From: Paenibacillus aurantius
GTDB taxonomy: Bacteria; Bacillota; Bacilli; Paenibacillales; NBRC-103111
NCBI RefSeq assembly: GCF_032268605.1
Contig: NZ_CP130318.1
Coordinates: 3,258,001 to 3,322,000, forward strand
Direction of reading: 5' to 3'
Length of the DNA stretch: 64,000 nt
A program made the translations under genes and the position numbers. The notes beneath the pieces are model-generated. The model made no database searches and was not told the DNA's origin. It saw only the letters and a list, made by a program, of their open reading frames with translations. Positions 43,956 to 52,237 of this stretch are shown piece by piece (the first letter of the stretch is position 1; each line of letters opens with the position of its first letter).

Positions 43956-45614
43956 TTACGATCTCGTATGCACTTCCGCCTTCAGCCGGCTGCCGGAAGC
44001 ATCCTCCGGATAGAAACGGATTTCCGTCTCCCCGAAGCACTGTCTCCAACAATCCTTTGCCCCCAAAAAGGGAGCGGCCGCTTCCTGCACTTCCTCGCTA
44101 AGGAAATCCTCCGTAACCAGCCAGGCTCCCCCTCCGGCGAAACGCCGGCTCTCTTTCCACTCCCCGGGGGCAAGCCAGCTCGCGACGATCACTACGGCGC
44201 CATCCTCCGCTCTGCCCCGCAGGGCGGCTGCCGTATGGGAGGAAAGACGCGACCCGGCGGCTAAGATCAACTTGGGACGGCCCAACTGATCGTCCCGCAC
44301 CCGCTCGTCGAAGGCGATGGCATTGTTCACCGGGTGGAACAGCCCGTGCATGGCCGTTTGCGTAAGTTCTGCGCTTCCGGACAGCAGCGGATACCCCTCC
44401 GGCGGGACCCTTTTCTTAAGCTCATGCCGCGGGAACGAATAGCCCGGGATGTGCATGCAGCTGCCATGAGCGGGAATGGATCCCCGGCTGATGAGGTGCC
44501 AGACCGCAAAAAGGCTTTTGGTTGATTCGGGTGCTTCCAGCCCTCGGTTGCCGAACAAACGGGCGTTCTGCCCGTAGTTGCTGTCATCCGAATGAATGAT
44601 CACGATATCGGGTGCGGCTTCCCGGTGACTCCAGTGAAGCGGATGTTGAGGCACATACTCTTTCACGAAGCGGTCCCAGACTTCGCCGAAAGCGGTCTTC
44701 TCGAAGCGGTCCCCCCCGTGATGGAGCAGCACGTCCACATTCTCGGTAAACAGATGGGTCGGCCCCATCAAATACCCCATGTGAAGCGCGGATTCGAATT
44801 CCTCCGGAGAATGGCCGGGAAAGCCCGAGGTCCGGGTGAACCAATGCCCGATGTCCGGTCCCCACAGATCGGCGCAGATCCACATGTCGCGTCCATACTG
44901 CTGGGCCGCTCCAAGTGCTGTTCCTAGCTGAAGGGCCTGGAATGACTCCTTCATGATTTTGGGGCACAGGTCCATTCCGGCACGGGCTTTGGCATGAAAC
45001 AGGGTGGGAAACACCTGCTCCGACAGCAGCGGGACGGAGGCGGGGTCAAGCCCGTGCTTCCGCATAAGCTCCCTAACATGGCCGGTCCGGTCGGAAACGG
45101 CCTTCACCACCTTCTGGTAAGACTCCTCCAGGCTAAGCCCGTCTGTCGTCCCCCAGTGGGGATACCAGCCGTCCTTGCGGTACTGGCCGGCGTTAATCTG
45201 CAGATGCTCCGGCTCGTCATAAAGCAATCCGATGAGCCTTCCGCTCCGGGCCGCTTCCAGAATGGCCTTGTCCGGAACATCCCAGCGGTTCGTCCCTTCC
45301 ACCCAGGGACCGTTAATATTGCCGTATTCATTACCGAGACACACGTCCATGCCGGACCGGACCATGTCCTTCAGCATATCCGTCTGTCCTTCGAGGCCCG
45401 GCATCATGTGATGCAGGTAGAAATCCGCCCCAAGGTTCTGCATAGCTTCGACGAACCGCTCCCCCGACGGAACCGGGTCCTGGGATAGATAAATCATCCC
45501 CGTGCCGGTTCTCATGATCCGGTCCGATGCCTCTCCTGCCCATGGATCCTGCCAAGCCAGAACCGGGCCCTGGATCCCGAGCCGGGGCCGGTGCTTCCGC
45601 TGCTCGTCTGTCAT
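43956..45614 (-). CDS. Unrecognised protein, possible TIM-barrel glycosidase
   Basis: 552 aa from ATG 45614 (AAGGGGTGG seven bases upstream), overlapping the GH95 stop by four bases (ATGA), so the two are coupled. No signal peptide. Alternating strands and helices suggest a TIM barrel in the first ~350 residues: LGIQGPVLAWQDPW, MDVCLGNEYGNINGPW, LIGLLYDEPEHLQINAG (D133, E134), MWICADLWGPDIGHWF, VDVLLHHGGDRFEK. A C-terminal part (residues ~340-550) resembles a trimerisation/glutamine-amidotransferase-like fold with PKLILAAGSRLS. I do not recognise a family. The carboxylates in YDEPEH and GNEYGN are candidate catalytic residues. Confidence 0.7.
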   Translation of the reverse strand: MTDEQRKHRPRLGIQGPVLAWQDPWAGEASDRIMRTGTGMIYLSQDPVPSGERFVEAMQNLGADFYLHHMMPGLEGQTDMLKDMVRSGMDVCLGNEYGNINGPWVEGTNRWDVPDKAILEAARSGRLIGLLYDEPEHLQINAGQYRKDGWYPHWGTTDGLSLEESYQKVVKAVSDRTGHVRELMRKHGLDPASVPLLSEQVFPTLFHAKARAGMDLCPKIMKESFQALQLGTALGAAQQYGRDMWICADLWGPDIGHWFTRTSGFPGHSPEEFESALHMGYLMGPTHLFTENVDVLLHHGGDRFEKTAFGEVWDRFVKEYVPQHPLHWSHREAAPDIVIIHSDDSNYGQNARLFGNRGLEAPESTKSLFAVWHLISRGSIPAHGSCMHIPGYSFPRHELKKRVPPEGYPLLSGSAELTQTAMHGLFHPVNNAIAFDERVRDDQLGRPKLILAAGSRLSSHTAAALRGRAEDGAVVIVASWLAPGEWKESRRFAGGGAWLVTEDFLSEEVQEAAAPFLGAKDCWRQCFGETEIRFYPEDASGSRLKAEVHTRS

Positions 45615-47863
45615 CGGCTTTCCACCCCTTCCCGTATCTCGGCAGCGGCCCTCCACTCGACCGTCTCGCCTGCTTTCAGCTTCACTTCCAAAAGGTTCCC
45701 CGACATCTCCGTCGTCTTGCCGTCCCGGTATAGCTCGGCTGCTCCTCCAAAGGGATTGGCAAGCCGCAGGACCGCGTCGCCCTCACTAAACACCGTAACC
45801 GACTGAACGGCTCCGTTCTCCTTCCGGCCGGATAGGAGAAAAGCTCCTTCCGCCCGAATCCCCGAAAATGCGGCGTCCTTGAACCTCGAAGAAAGCCCGG
45901 TGAAGACCCTTACCGTCCCCCGGACACATTGGACGAACATTTCAAGAACGGCGGCCGAGGCGGCAATCGAAGCCTCCACCTGCATCGTTTCGCCTCCGAC
46001 GAATTGGGTGAAGCCCCCATAGCTTCCGTTATGCTGGGTGGCATAGCTCGGCATCATAAAGACTTCTCTCAGAAGACGAAGCGACAGCAGCGCCATGTCC
46101 GGGTACCCGAGCCGGTTATGGAGGATGGAGGCCCAAGGCATCGACCAGCCCGCCCAGCGTCCCATCCCTTTATCCACCCACGATTTGTAGGCGTTCTTGA
46201 CCACCTCGGCCTGCACCGCATCCTCCAAATTGACGGTGTCAAACGGATAGATGCCTGCCAGGTGGGAATGATGCCGGTGGCATTCCGCAAGCGGCTGCCC
46301 TTCCCATAAATAGAGCTCTAGACCGGGCTTGCGGCCGAATTCCTGATATTGGCGGGGGCCTGCGGTATAGGGAGGCAGCTTCGTTTGAATGTCGGCCGCG
46401 AAGGCTGCATAATCGGCATCGAGCCGGTAACGCTCCTCCAGCTCGAGAAGCTTCTCGCACAGAAAGTGAACGTTAACGAGAAAGAACGTGGAGTTGCGGC
46501 CGAGACCGTCCGGACTCGAGCCGCCGTACTCCGGCGAAACGGAGACCGGCAGGGAATAAGTATCCTCTTCCCGCTCCATCATGGCGTAGAAGACATTCAG
46601 CGCCTTCCTCATGAAAGGATAGACCTCGTTGATCATATAGGCTTCGTCCCCGGCGTAGCGGGCATACAGCCACATCATCTGGGCCACCCAGGAAGTGTTG
46701 GCCTGATCGATGGTCCCGGTCCACATTCCTCCTACCGGCCGGCCCCGGTCATCGACTGAATGGCCCAGCATATACCCGTCGTCAATTCCGACAAAGCGTT
46801 TGGCATTTTCCGCGATAATCGGTTTCCAGCCGTCGATCATGGTGAATAGAGGCTGCAGGCAGTCCAGCAAGTTGGCTCCGTAAGCCGGCCATAAGCATTC
46901 CTGCACATTGATATTGAAGTGATAATCACAGCTCCAGGGCGGATTCCGGTACTCCTCAGCCCAAGGTCCCTGAAGGCTCGGCGCCAGCTTGCCCGGCATG
47001 GAATTGCCCAGCATGCGGTAGAGTCCCAAATAATACATGGTCTCGATCTCCCGGTCCGAAAGGAAGATATCCGCCGTCTGCTGCCACAACGCACGCCAGT
47101 GCCGCTTGGTTGCCATAAGCTCTTTATCGTAGGAAGACTCCCGGACCTCGCTTAGCCGGGCTTCCGCGGCTTTCCCTGCTGCTTCCGCATCAGGTCCGTA
47201 CTCGGCTGAGATCCATAGCCCGGAAGGCGAGCATTCCGCGCGAACGGCGCAGGCCGGGTCCTCGGGTAGCTCCTGTACCCAGCCCGTCCGGTCCACCTGG
47301 GGGGCGGGGATCCCGAAGTCGTCGAAATAGGCTTTGACCTGGGCAAAGCTGTAGGAAGGCTTGGCCTCGAGATCCGCCAGGCATTCCCCGCTGCAAGAAA
47401 CGGCGAGCATGTTTCGTTCCATCGGAACGCTGATCCGGACCACCCATTCCTCCTCATCCGCACGCAGGCGGATAACGGCTTCCGCTTCTTCGAGCTGCAA
47501 AGAAGCGGAGACGATAGAGATTCCTTCCTTCAGCTGAAGATCATACCGGCCCATGGCAAGCCGGGTCGGCCGCTTTTCCTTGCCGTTCAGCTGCATCGTC
47601 GGGTAGAGGCTGCGGGCCCCTTCAAAATCCCCGCCCTGAAGAAGGGTCTTTAGCCGGTCATAGGTGCCGTCCTCCCGCCAAATGGTTCCGCCGCGGTGAT
47701 CCCAATAATCCGCCCGGTTGATGGTCAGCATAATCTTCCCTGGCTGAAACCAGACCAAAGCGCCGAACACTCCGTTGGACAACGGGATTCCGTCATGGCA
47801 GTAGCGGGTTTCCAGCGTCCAGGGAATCGTATAATCCGGTTTAATCGGCTCCGCCTTACTCAC
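45611..47863 (-). CDS. GH95 alpha-L-fucosidase
   Basis: 750 aa from GTG 47863 (GAGAGGAG eight bases upstream); the frame to 48028 overlaps the preceding gene and is not needed. N-terminal beta region (LETRYCHDGIPLSNG), then an (alpha/alpha)6 barrel. The active-site Asn pair of the family is visible in HFNINVQ, and the acid Glu in SVSPEYGGSSPDG; CHRHHSHLAGIYPF is another family mark. It hydrolyses alpha-1,2-linked fucose (or L-galactose) with inversion. No signal peptide. The second fucosidase of the operon, complementary to GH29. Confidence 0.92.
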   Translation of the reverse strand: MSKAEPIKPDYTIPWTLETRYCHDGIPLSNGVFGALVWFQPGKIMLTINRADYWDHRGGTIWREDGTYDRLKTLLQGGDFEGARSLYPTMQLNGKEKRPTRLAMGRYDLQLKEGISIVSASLQLEEAEAVIRLRADEEEWVVRISVPMERNMLAVSCSGECLADLEAKPSYSFAQVKAYFDDFGIPAPQVDRTGWVQELPEDPACAVRAECSPSGLWISAEYGPDAEAAGKAAEARLSEVRESSYDKELMATKRHWRALWQQTADIFLSDREIETMYYLGLYRMLGNSMPGKLAPSLQGPWAEEYRNPPWSCDYHFNINVQECLWPAYGANLLDCLQPLFTMIDGWKPIIAENAKRFVGIDDGYMLGHSVDDRGRPVGGMWTGTIDQANTSWVAQMMWLYARYAGDEAYMINEVYPFMRKALNVFYAMMEREEDTYSLPVSVSPEYGGSSPDGLGRNSTFFLVNVHFLCEKLLELEERYRLDADYAAFAADIQTKLPPYTAGPRQYQEFGRKPGLELYLWEGQPLAECHRHHSHLAGIYPFDTVNLEDAVQAEVVKNAYKSWVDKGMGRWAGWSMPWASILHNRLGYPDMALLSLRLLREVFMMPSYATQHNGSYGGFTQFVGGETMQVEASIAASAAVLEMFVQCVRGTVRVFTGLSSRFKDAAFSGIRAEGAFLLSGRKENGAVQSVTVFSEGDAVLRLANPFGGAAELYRDGKTTEMSGNLLEVKLKAGETVEWRAAAEIREGVESR

Positions 47864-47903
47864 AATGACAAGCTCCTCTCTACTAACAGGATGTGCCTCC
47901 TCG

Positions 47904-49067
47904 TTATGAGGCGCTCGTGCGGTCCTGCAGATTGGCGACCCGTTCAGCGCTCCAGTGAAACCCTTCGATCCGCAGACGCTCCACCTTGTTCCAATCGATG
48001 TCCATTCCAAGCCCCGGCTTCGAGGCATCCGGCACGAGAAGATATCCGTTCTCGTAGCGAACCGGCGCGGTGGTTACATCGTCTATATACAGCTCCGGTC
48101 CGGTCGGATCGGAGATCGCGTTCAAGTTAGGCAGGCTTGCGCCCAGCAGTGCTTGAGCCGCCGTCCCGAGCGACAGCTCTTGGGTCGTCCCGATCAGAAC
48201 CCCCTTGCCGGCCACTTCCGCGGCCGCCGCCGCTTTGCGTGCCGCTGCGAATCCGCCGATAAAGATCAGCGCAATGTTGAAGATATCCACCGAATCGTGG
48301 CGGAGCATATCGTGCAGCTGCTTGAAGCTCCAGACGTGCTCGCTTACCGGCAGATCGACCGCCAAGCGGAAGTGCCTCAAGCCTTCAAAATCGTTGCGCA
48401 CCGCCGGACTTTCAATGAGCTGTACTCCGTAAGGAAGAAGACGCTTCGTCACCCGAAGGGCGCTTTTCCAGTCCAGCAGGTGGCTGAAATCAAGCGATTT
48501 GATGGTCACCCGGCTGCCGAATTCCTGCCGGACCGCATCGAGAAACGCTTCATCCGCATCCGGGTTTACGCCCGCATACAGCCGGAAGACGTCAAAGCCT
48601 TGGGCGAATCGCTGCCGGACGACATCCACATTCGCCTTAACTTCCTCCAGAGTCCGGGACCGGAAAATGGGGTAGCACACCTTCAGCTTATCCCGCAGAC
48701 GTCCTCCCAGAAGCGTGCTTACGTTAACCCCGAGGGCCTTGCCCACAAGGTCGTGCAAAGCCAGATCAACACCGCAGCGGACAAAGGTACCCTTCTCGTA
48801 GTAATACATCGTTTCGGGGAACAGACCGGCCACCTCTCCGTTTATCCCCACCAGATCGAACGGATCGCGTCCGACGAGGTGTGCCCGGAGGGTCGCCTGC
48901 AAATCCCGCGCATCCAGCGAATATTTCGGCAAATGGGAGAAGTCGGACATTTCTCCGATTCCGACGATCCCTTCATCGGTCATGATCCGGATCAAGCCGT
49001 GCTGGCAGACGAAGCCCGTATAACGGGGGATGCTGACGATATCCAGCAGAACATCGGTAATTCTCAC
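47904..49067 (-). CDS. Enolase-superfamily (mandelate racemase-like) protein lacking usual catalytic bases
   Basis: 387 aa, GTG start with AAGGAGG eight bases upstream. It has the capping domain and barrel of the mandelate racemase/muconate group. Metal ligands are present: D193 (KSLDFSH), E219 (LIESP), E243 (VSEHVW), spaced as in mandelate racemase. The catalytic positions are not: the K-x-K of strand 2 reads R162-L-Y164, the Lys/Asp of strand 6 is A266 (FNIALIFIGG), and the strand 7 His position reads GTTQE. In context it would be an L-fuconate or L-rhamnonate dehydratase. Without the usual bases the reaction is uncertain. Confidence 0.85.
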   Translation of the reverse strand: MRITDVLLDIVSIPRYTGFVCQHGLIRIMTDEGIVGIGEMSDFSHLPKYSLDARDLQATLRAHLVGRDPFDLVGINGEVAGLFPETMYYYEKGTFVRCGVDLALHDLVGKALGVNVSTLLGGRLRDKLKVCYPIFRSRTLEEVKANVDVVRQRFAQGFDVFRLYAGVNPDADEAFLDAVRQEFGSRVTIKSLDFSHLLDWKSALRVTKRLLPYGVQLIESPAVRNDFEGLRHFRLAVDLPVSEHVWSFKQLHDMLRHDSVDIFNIALIFIGGFAAARKAAAAAEVAGKGVLIGTTQELSLGTAAQALLGASLPNLNAISDPTGPELYIDDVTTAPVRYENGYLLVPDASKPGLGMDIDWNKVERLRIEGFHWSAERVANLQDRTSAS

Positions 49068-49081
49068 TTGGTCTTACCTCC

Positions 49082-50518
49082 TTATAGGGACAATGAGATG
49101 GTCTGGGTATGAGTAAAAAACTCCATGGCCGCACGCCCCTGCTCACGGGAATGGGAGCTGGACTGCTTCAAGCCGCCGAACGGCGCTTGGTACTCTACTC
49201 CCGCCGTTTCCGCGTTGACCTTGATCATGCCCGCTTCTATACGGGATACGAAGGTCAGGGCATTGGAGAGACTTTGTGTGAAAATGGCGGCGCTCAAGCC
49301 GAAATCCGTGTCGTTCGCCATCCCGATGGCCTCGTCCAGGCTGTCTGCTTCCATGACGGCCAGCACAGGACCGAAGATTTCTTCCCTCGCGAGCGACATG
49401 GAAGGAGTTACGCCGGCAAAAAGGGTCGGCTCGACGTGGTAGCCTTCGGCATCAGGTGCTTTTCCCCCGGTAAGCAGCCGGGCTCCTTCCTCCTGGCCTT
49501 GGTGGATATGGGACAAGACGGATTGCTGGGCCTGACGGGAGGAAAGCGGGCCGTAATACGTTTCCGGCTCCATGCCGTCTCCCATCCGGATGGAACGCAG
49601 CCGTTCCGTTAGTCTCTCTATAAAAACCTCCGCCACCGCACTCATAACGATAACCTTGCTCGTGGCGGTGCATTTCTGGCCGGTGCTTTTCATGGAGCCG
49701 GAAACGACCATATCGGCCGCCTGATCCAGATCGGCGTCCTCCATGACGATGACCGCATTCTTGCCGCCCATTTCGAGCTGGTATTTCAATCCTCTATGGG
49801 AAGCCTTCTCCGCGATCTTCCGGCCCACCGCATTCGAGCCGGTAAAGGAAATGGCGGCCAGCTTGGGATGCTCCAAGAGAGCGTCGCCCGTCAGGCGGCC
49901 GGAGCCGTGCACCAGGTTGACGACACCCGGCGGCAGTCCCGCCTCCTCCAGCGCTTCCACCAGCAGGCAGGCCGTAACCGAAGAGTTGCCCGCCGGCTTA
50001 AGCACAACGGTATTGCCATAGACAAGAGCGGGAGCCAGCTTCCAAACGGGGATCGCAACCGGAAAATTCCACGGGGTAATCAGGCCGACAGCCCCGAGAG
50101 GGATGCGACGGGTATAAAGAAGGGATTTTCCATCAGCAGGAGGAATATGCTCTCCGTTCGACCGTTCCCCCTCGCCTGCGTAGTAATGCAGGATGGCCGC
50201 TCCCCGGAGAACTTCTCCCCGGGCTTCCGCGAAGGTTTTGCCCATCTCCCGGGTCATGGTTTCGGCTACTGCATCGGCCCTGTCCTCCAGAATTCGGGCT
50301 GCCGCTGCAAGAAACTTTCCGCGCTTCATCCCCGGCAAGCCGCGCCAGGCGGCGAAAGCGGCTTCCGCGGCATCCACTGCGCGGCTAACCTCCTCGCGGG
50401 TGGACTGGGTTACCTCTCCGACTTGCTCGGAAGGACGGGCGGGATTATAGGCAGCTGCCCATTCGCCGGATTCCGATTCTCTCCATTCCCCTGCCACGTA
50501 ATTCAAAGCCCTTTTCAT
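49082..50518 (-). CDS. Aldehyde dehydrogenase family protein
   Basis: 478 aa; ATG overlaps the preceding aldolase stop by four bases (ATGA), with GGAGGAGG inside that gene. Family motifs: ITPWNFPVAIPVWK, FTGSNAVG, catalytic Glu in LEMGGKN, and the nucleophilic Cys near residue 283 in STGQKCTATSK. It resembles ketoglutarate-semialdehyde and lactaldehyde dehydrogenases. In a deoxy-sugar pathway it would oxidise L-lactaldehyde, released by the aldolase, to L-lactate with NAD(P) (inference from context). Cytoplasmic, 14 bp before the enolase-superfamily gene. Confidence 0.92.
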   Translation of the reverse strand: MKRALNYVAGEWRESESGEWAAAYNPARPSEQVGEVTQSTREEVSRAVDAAEAAFAAWRGLPGMKRGKFLAAAARILEDRADAVAETMTREMGKTFAEARGEVLRGAAILHYYAGEGERSNGEHIPPADGKSLLYTRRIPLGAVGLITPWNFPVAIPVWKLAPALVYGNTVVLKPAGNSSVTACLLVEALEEAGLPPGVVNLVHGSGRLTGDALLEHPKLAAISFTGSNAVGRKIAEKASHRGLKYQLEMGGKNAVIVMEDADLDQAADMVVSGSMKSTGQKCTATSKVIVMSAVAEVFIERLTERLRSIRMGDGMEPETYYGPLSSRQAQQSVLSHIHQGQEEGARLLTGGKAPDAEGYHVEPTLFAGVTPSMSLAREEIFGPVLAVMEADSLDEAIGMANDTDFGLSAAIFTQSLSNALTFVSRIEAGMIKVNAETAGVEYQAPFGGLKQSSSHSREQGRAAMEFFTHTQTISLSL

Positions 50519-51432
50519 CGGCTTCCTCCTCCTTCTTCCTTAAGCAGGCCCCATCCCGTTAAGAGGACGCGTACCTTCACCTTCTCCTCCGGCAGCAGCT
50601 CCGCGATCGGCGGGCGAACCCGGGACGGGATGCGGCCGAGCTGTGCCATCGCCTCCTTCACGACACTGACGTTGTTACCGTTCCGGTTCCCTTCCCGAAG
50701 CTCCTCGAAAGGGCGAACCTCGTCCCAGATCCTCATCGCTTCAGGAAATCTCCCGGCCTCGAGCGCTTCCAGCATGCCCTTGGACCGTCCGGCATCCACA
50801 TTTACCAAGCCGGATGTAAAGCCGACGGCGCCGGCGGCATAGAAGAACGGCGCCCACATTTCGGCCGTTCCGCAAATCCATACCAGCTCGTCTCCGATCA
50901 AGCCCACTGCCTTGGCAAAGGAAGGCAAGTGGTTAACCGCATATTTAACGCCGACGATATTCGGCTCCTGCGCGGCCTCCCGGATCGCTTCGGCCGTTGC
51001 GTTCTCGCTGCGGATATACAAGATAAGCGGCAGGCGGGTGGACCGGGCGACGGTCCGGTAGTACGCGACCAGTCCCCGGTCGAGAAGGAACGGATGAACA
51101 GGCTGGTGGATCATGATGCCGTCCGCCCCTGCTTCCTCCGCGTGACGTGCCATCGTTCCGGCTGTTGCGGCGTCATACCCGACCCCCGCAATCACCTTCG
51201 CCCTCCCGGCTATGTGATCGACGGAGTAGGAGATGACCTCCTTCGCCTCCTCTACGGTCAGGGAATAAAATTCCCCCGTATTGCCGCAAGGGTAGATCGC
51301 CTGGATCCCACTGGCCAGCAGATGATCCAGAACTTCGGCATAAAGCGGGTAATCCACCCGGCCTTCTTCATTAAAGGGAGTAACGGGAATGGCGTTGATG
51401 CCCTTCAAGCTCCCGGCAAATGCTTCGAACAA
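50515..51432 (-). CDS. DHDPS/N-acetylneuraminate lyase-family aldolase
   Basis: 305 aa from TTG 51432 (LFEAFAGSLKG), eight bases after GAAGGAGGGG; the frame to 51501 overlaps the SDR gene and is not needed. Schiff-base Lys near 161 (IVGVKYAV), Tyr in LILYIRS, and GNTGEFYSLT where the family has its GxxGE motif. Such enzymes cleave or dehydrate 2-keto-3-deoxy sugar acids. Here pyruvate plus L-lactaldehyde from 2-keto-3-deoxy-L-fuconate or -rhamnonate is the expected reaction (inference). Confidence 0.9.
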   Translation of the reverse strand: MFEAFAGSLKGINAIPVTPFNEEGRVDYPLYAEVLDHLLASGIQAIYPCGNTGEFYSLTVEEAKEVISYSVDHIAGRAKVIAGVGYDAATAGTMARHAEEAGADGIMIHQPVHPFLLDRGLVAYYRTVARSTRLPLILYIRSENATAEAIREAAQEPNIVGVKYAVNHLPSFAKAVGLIGDELVWICGTAEMWAPFFYAAGAVGFTSGLVNVDAGRSKGMLEALEAGRFPEAMRIWDEVRPFEELREGNRNGNNVSVVKEAMAQLGRIPSRVRPPIAELLPEEKVKVRVLLTGWGLLKEEGGGSR

Positions 51433-51457
51433 TGGGTCGTCCCCTCCTTCTGCTTCC

Positions 51458-52237
51458 TTATTCGGCTTTCTGGAGTGCCGAACGGCCTCCGTCGACCACA
51501 AGTGTCGTGCCTGTTATAAAGGCGGCGTCCTCCGAAGCGAGGAAGACGGCGGCCGAGGCGACGTCCTCCGGCTGCCCGAATCTCCCGAGCGGATAAGTCG
51601 CCAGCATGGCTTTCGTCTTCTCTTCCCGGTTCGGAAACTGCCTCATGTGTTCTTCGGCAAGCGGGGTTTCGATAAACCCTGGGCAGATGCTGTTGGCCCG
51701 GATGTTATATCGTCCGAAATCCACGCAGATGCCCGCTGCCATCGCAATCATGCCTGCCTTGGAAGAATGATAAGGAAAGTGGTTCGCCTGCGTCCGGAAG
51801 GCATGGGTGGAGGCAATGTTCACCACGCTGCCGCCTCCGCTGTCGATCATCAAGGGAATGGCGTACTTGCTGCAGTACCAGGAGCCCTTCAGGTTAATGT
51901 CCATGATCCGCTCCCAATCCTTCTCCTCAGCCTCCACCACGGATTTCCCTCCGGATACCCCGGCATTGTTGACCAGAATATGCAGGGAGCCAAATTGATC
52001 GTACGCCTCTCTCATCAAAGCGGCGGCCTCCGCCTCACGGCGGAGATCCGCCTTAAAGAATTGGGCACGGCCGCCGGAGCGCGTAATCTCCTCGACGACT
52101 TCCTGCCCCCTGTCCGAAACGTCATTGACGACCACATGAGCGCCTTCCGCAGCGTAACGGAGGGCGATCGCCCGGCCGATCCCGGACGCCGCGCCGGTGA
52201 CCACAGCGGTCTTCTGTTCCAATTTACCGGTTAGCAT
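51458..52237 (-). CDS. Short-chain dehydrogenase/reductase
   Basis: 259 aa. Cofactor motif TGAASGIG (residues 14-21), NNAG motif, Ser-Tyr-Lys triad with YHSSK near 158, and C-terminal ITGTTLVVDGG. ATG lies inside the end of the GH2 gene (14-bp overlap, AAGGAG before it). In the operon it fits an L-fucose/L-rhamnose 1-dehydrogenase or a 2-keto-3-deoxy-acid 4-dehydrogenase; sequence alone does not decide. Confidence 0.92.
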   Translation of the reverse strand: MLTGKLEQKTAVVTGAASGIGRAIALRYAAEGAHVVVNDVSDRGQEVVEEITRSGGRAQFFKADLRREAEAAALMREAYDQFGSLHILVNNAGVSGGKSVVEAEEKDWERIMDINLKGSWYCSKYAIPLMIDSGGGSVVNIASTHAFRTQANHFPYHSSKAGMIAMAAGICVDFGRYNIRANSICPGFIETPLAEEHMRQFPNREEKTKAMLATYPLGRFGQPEDVASAAVFLASEDAAFITGTTLVVDGGRSALQKAE

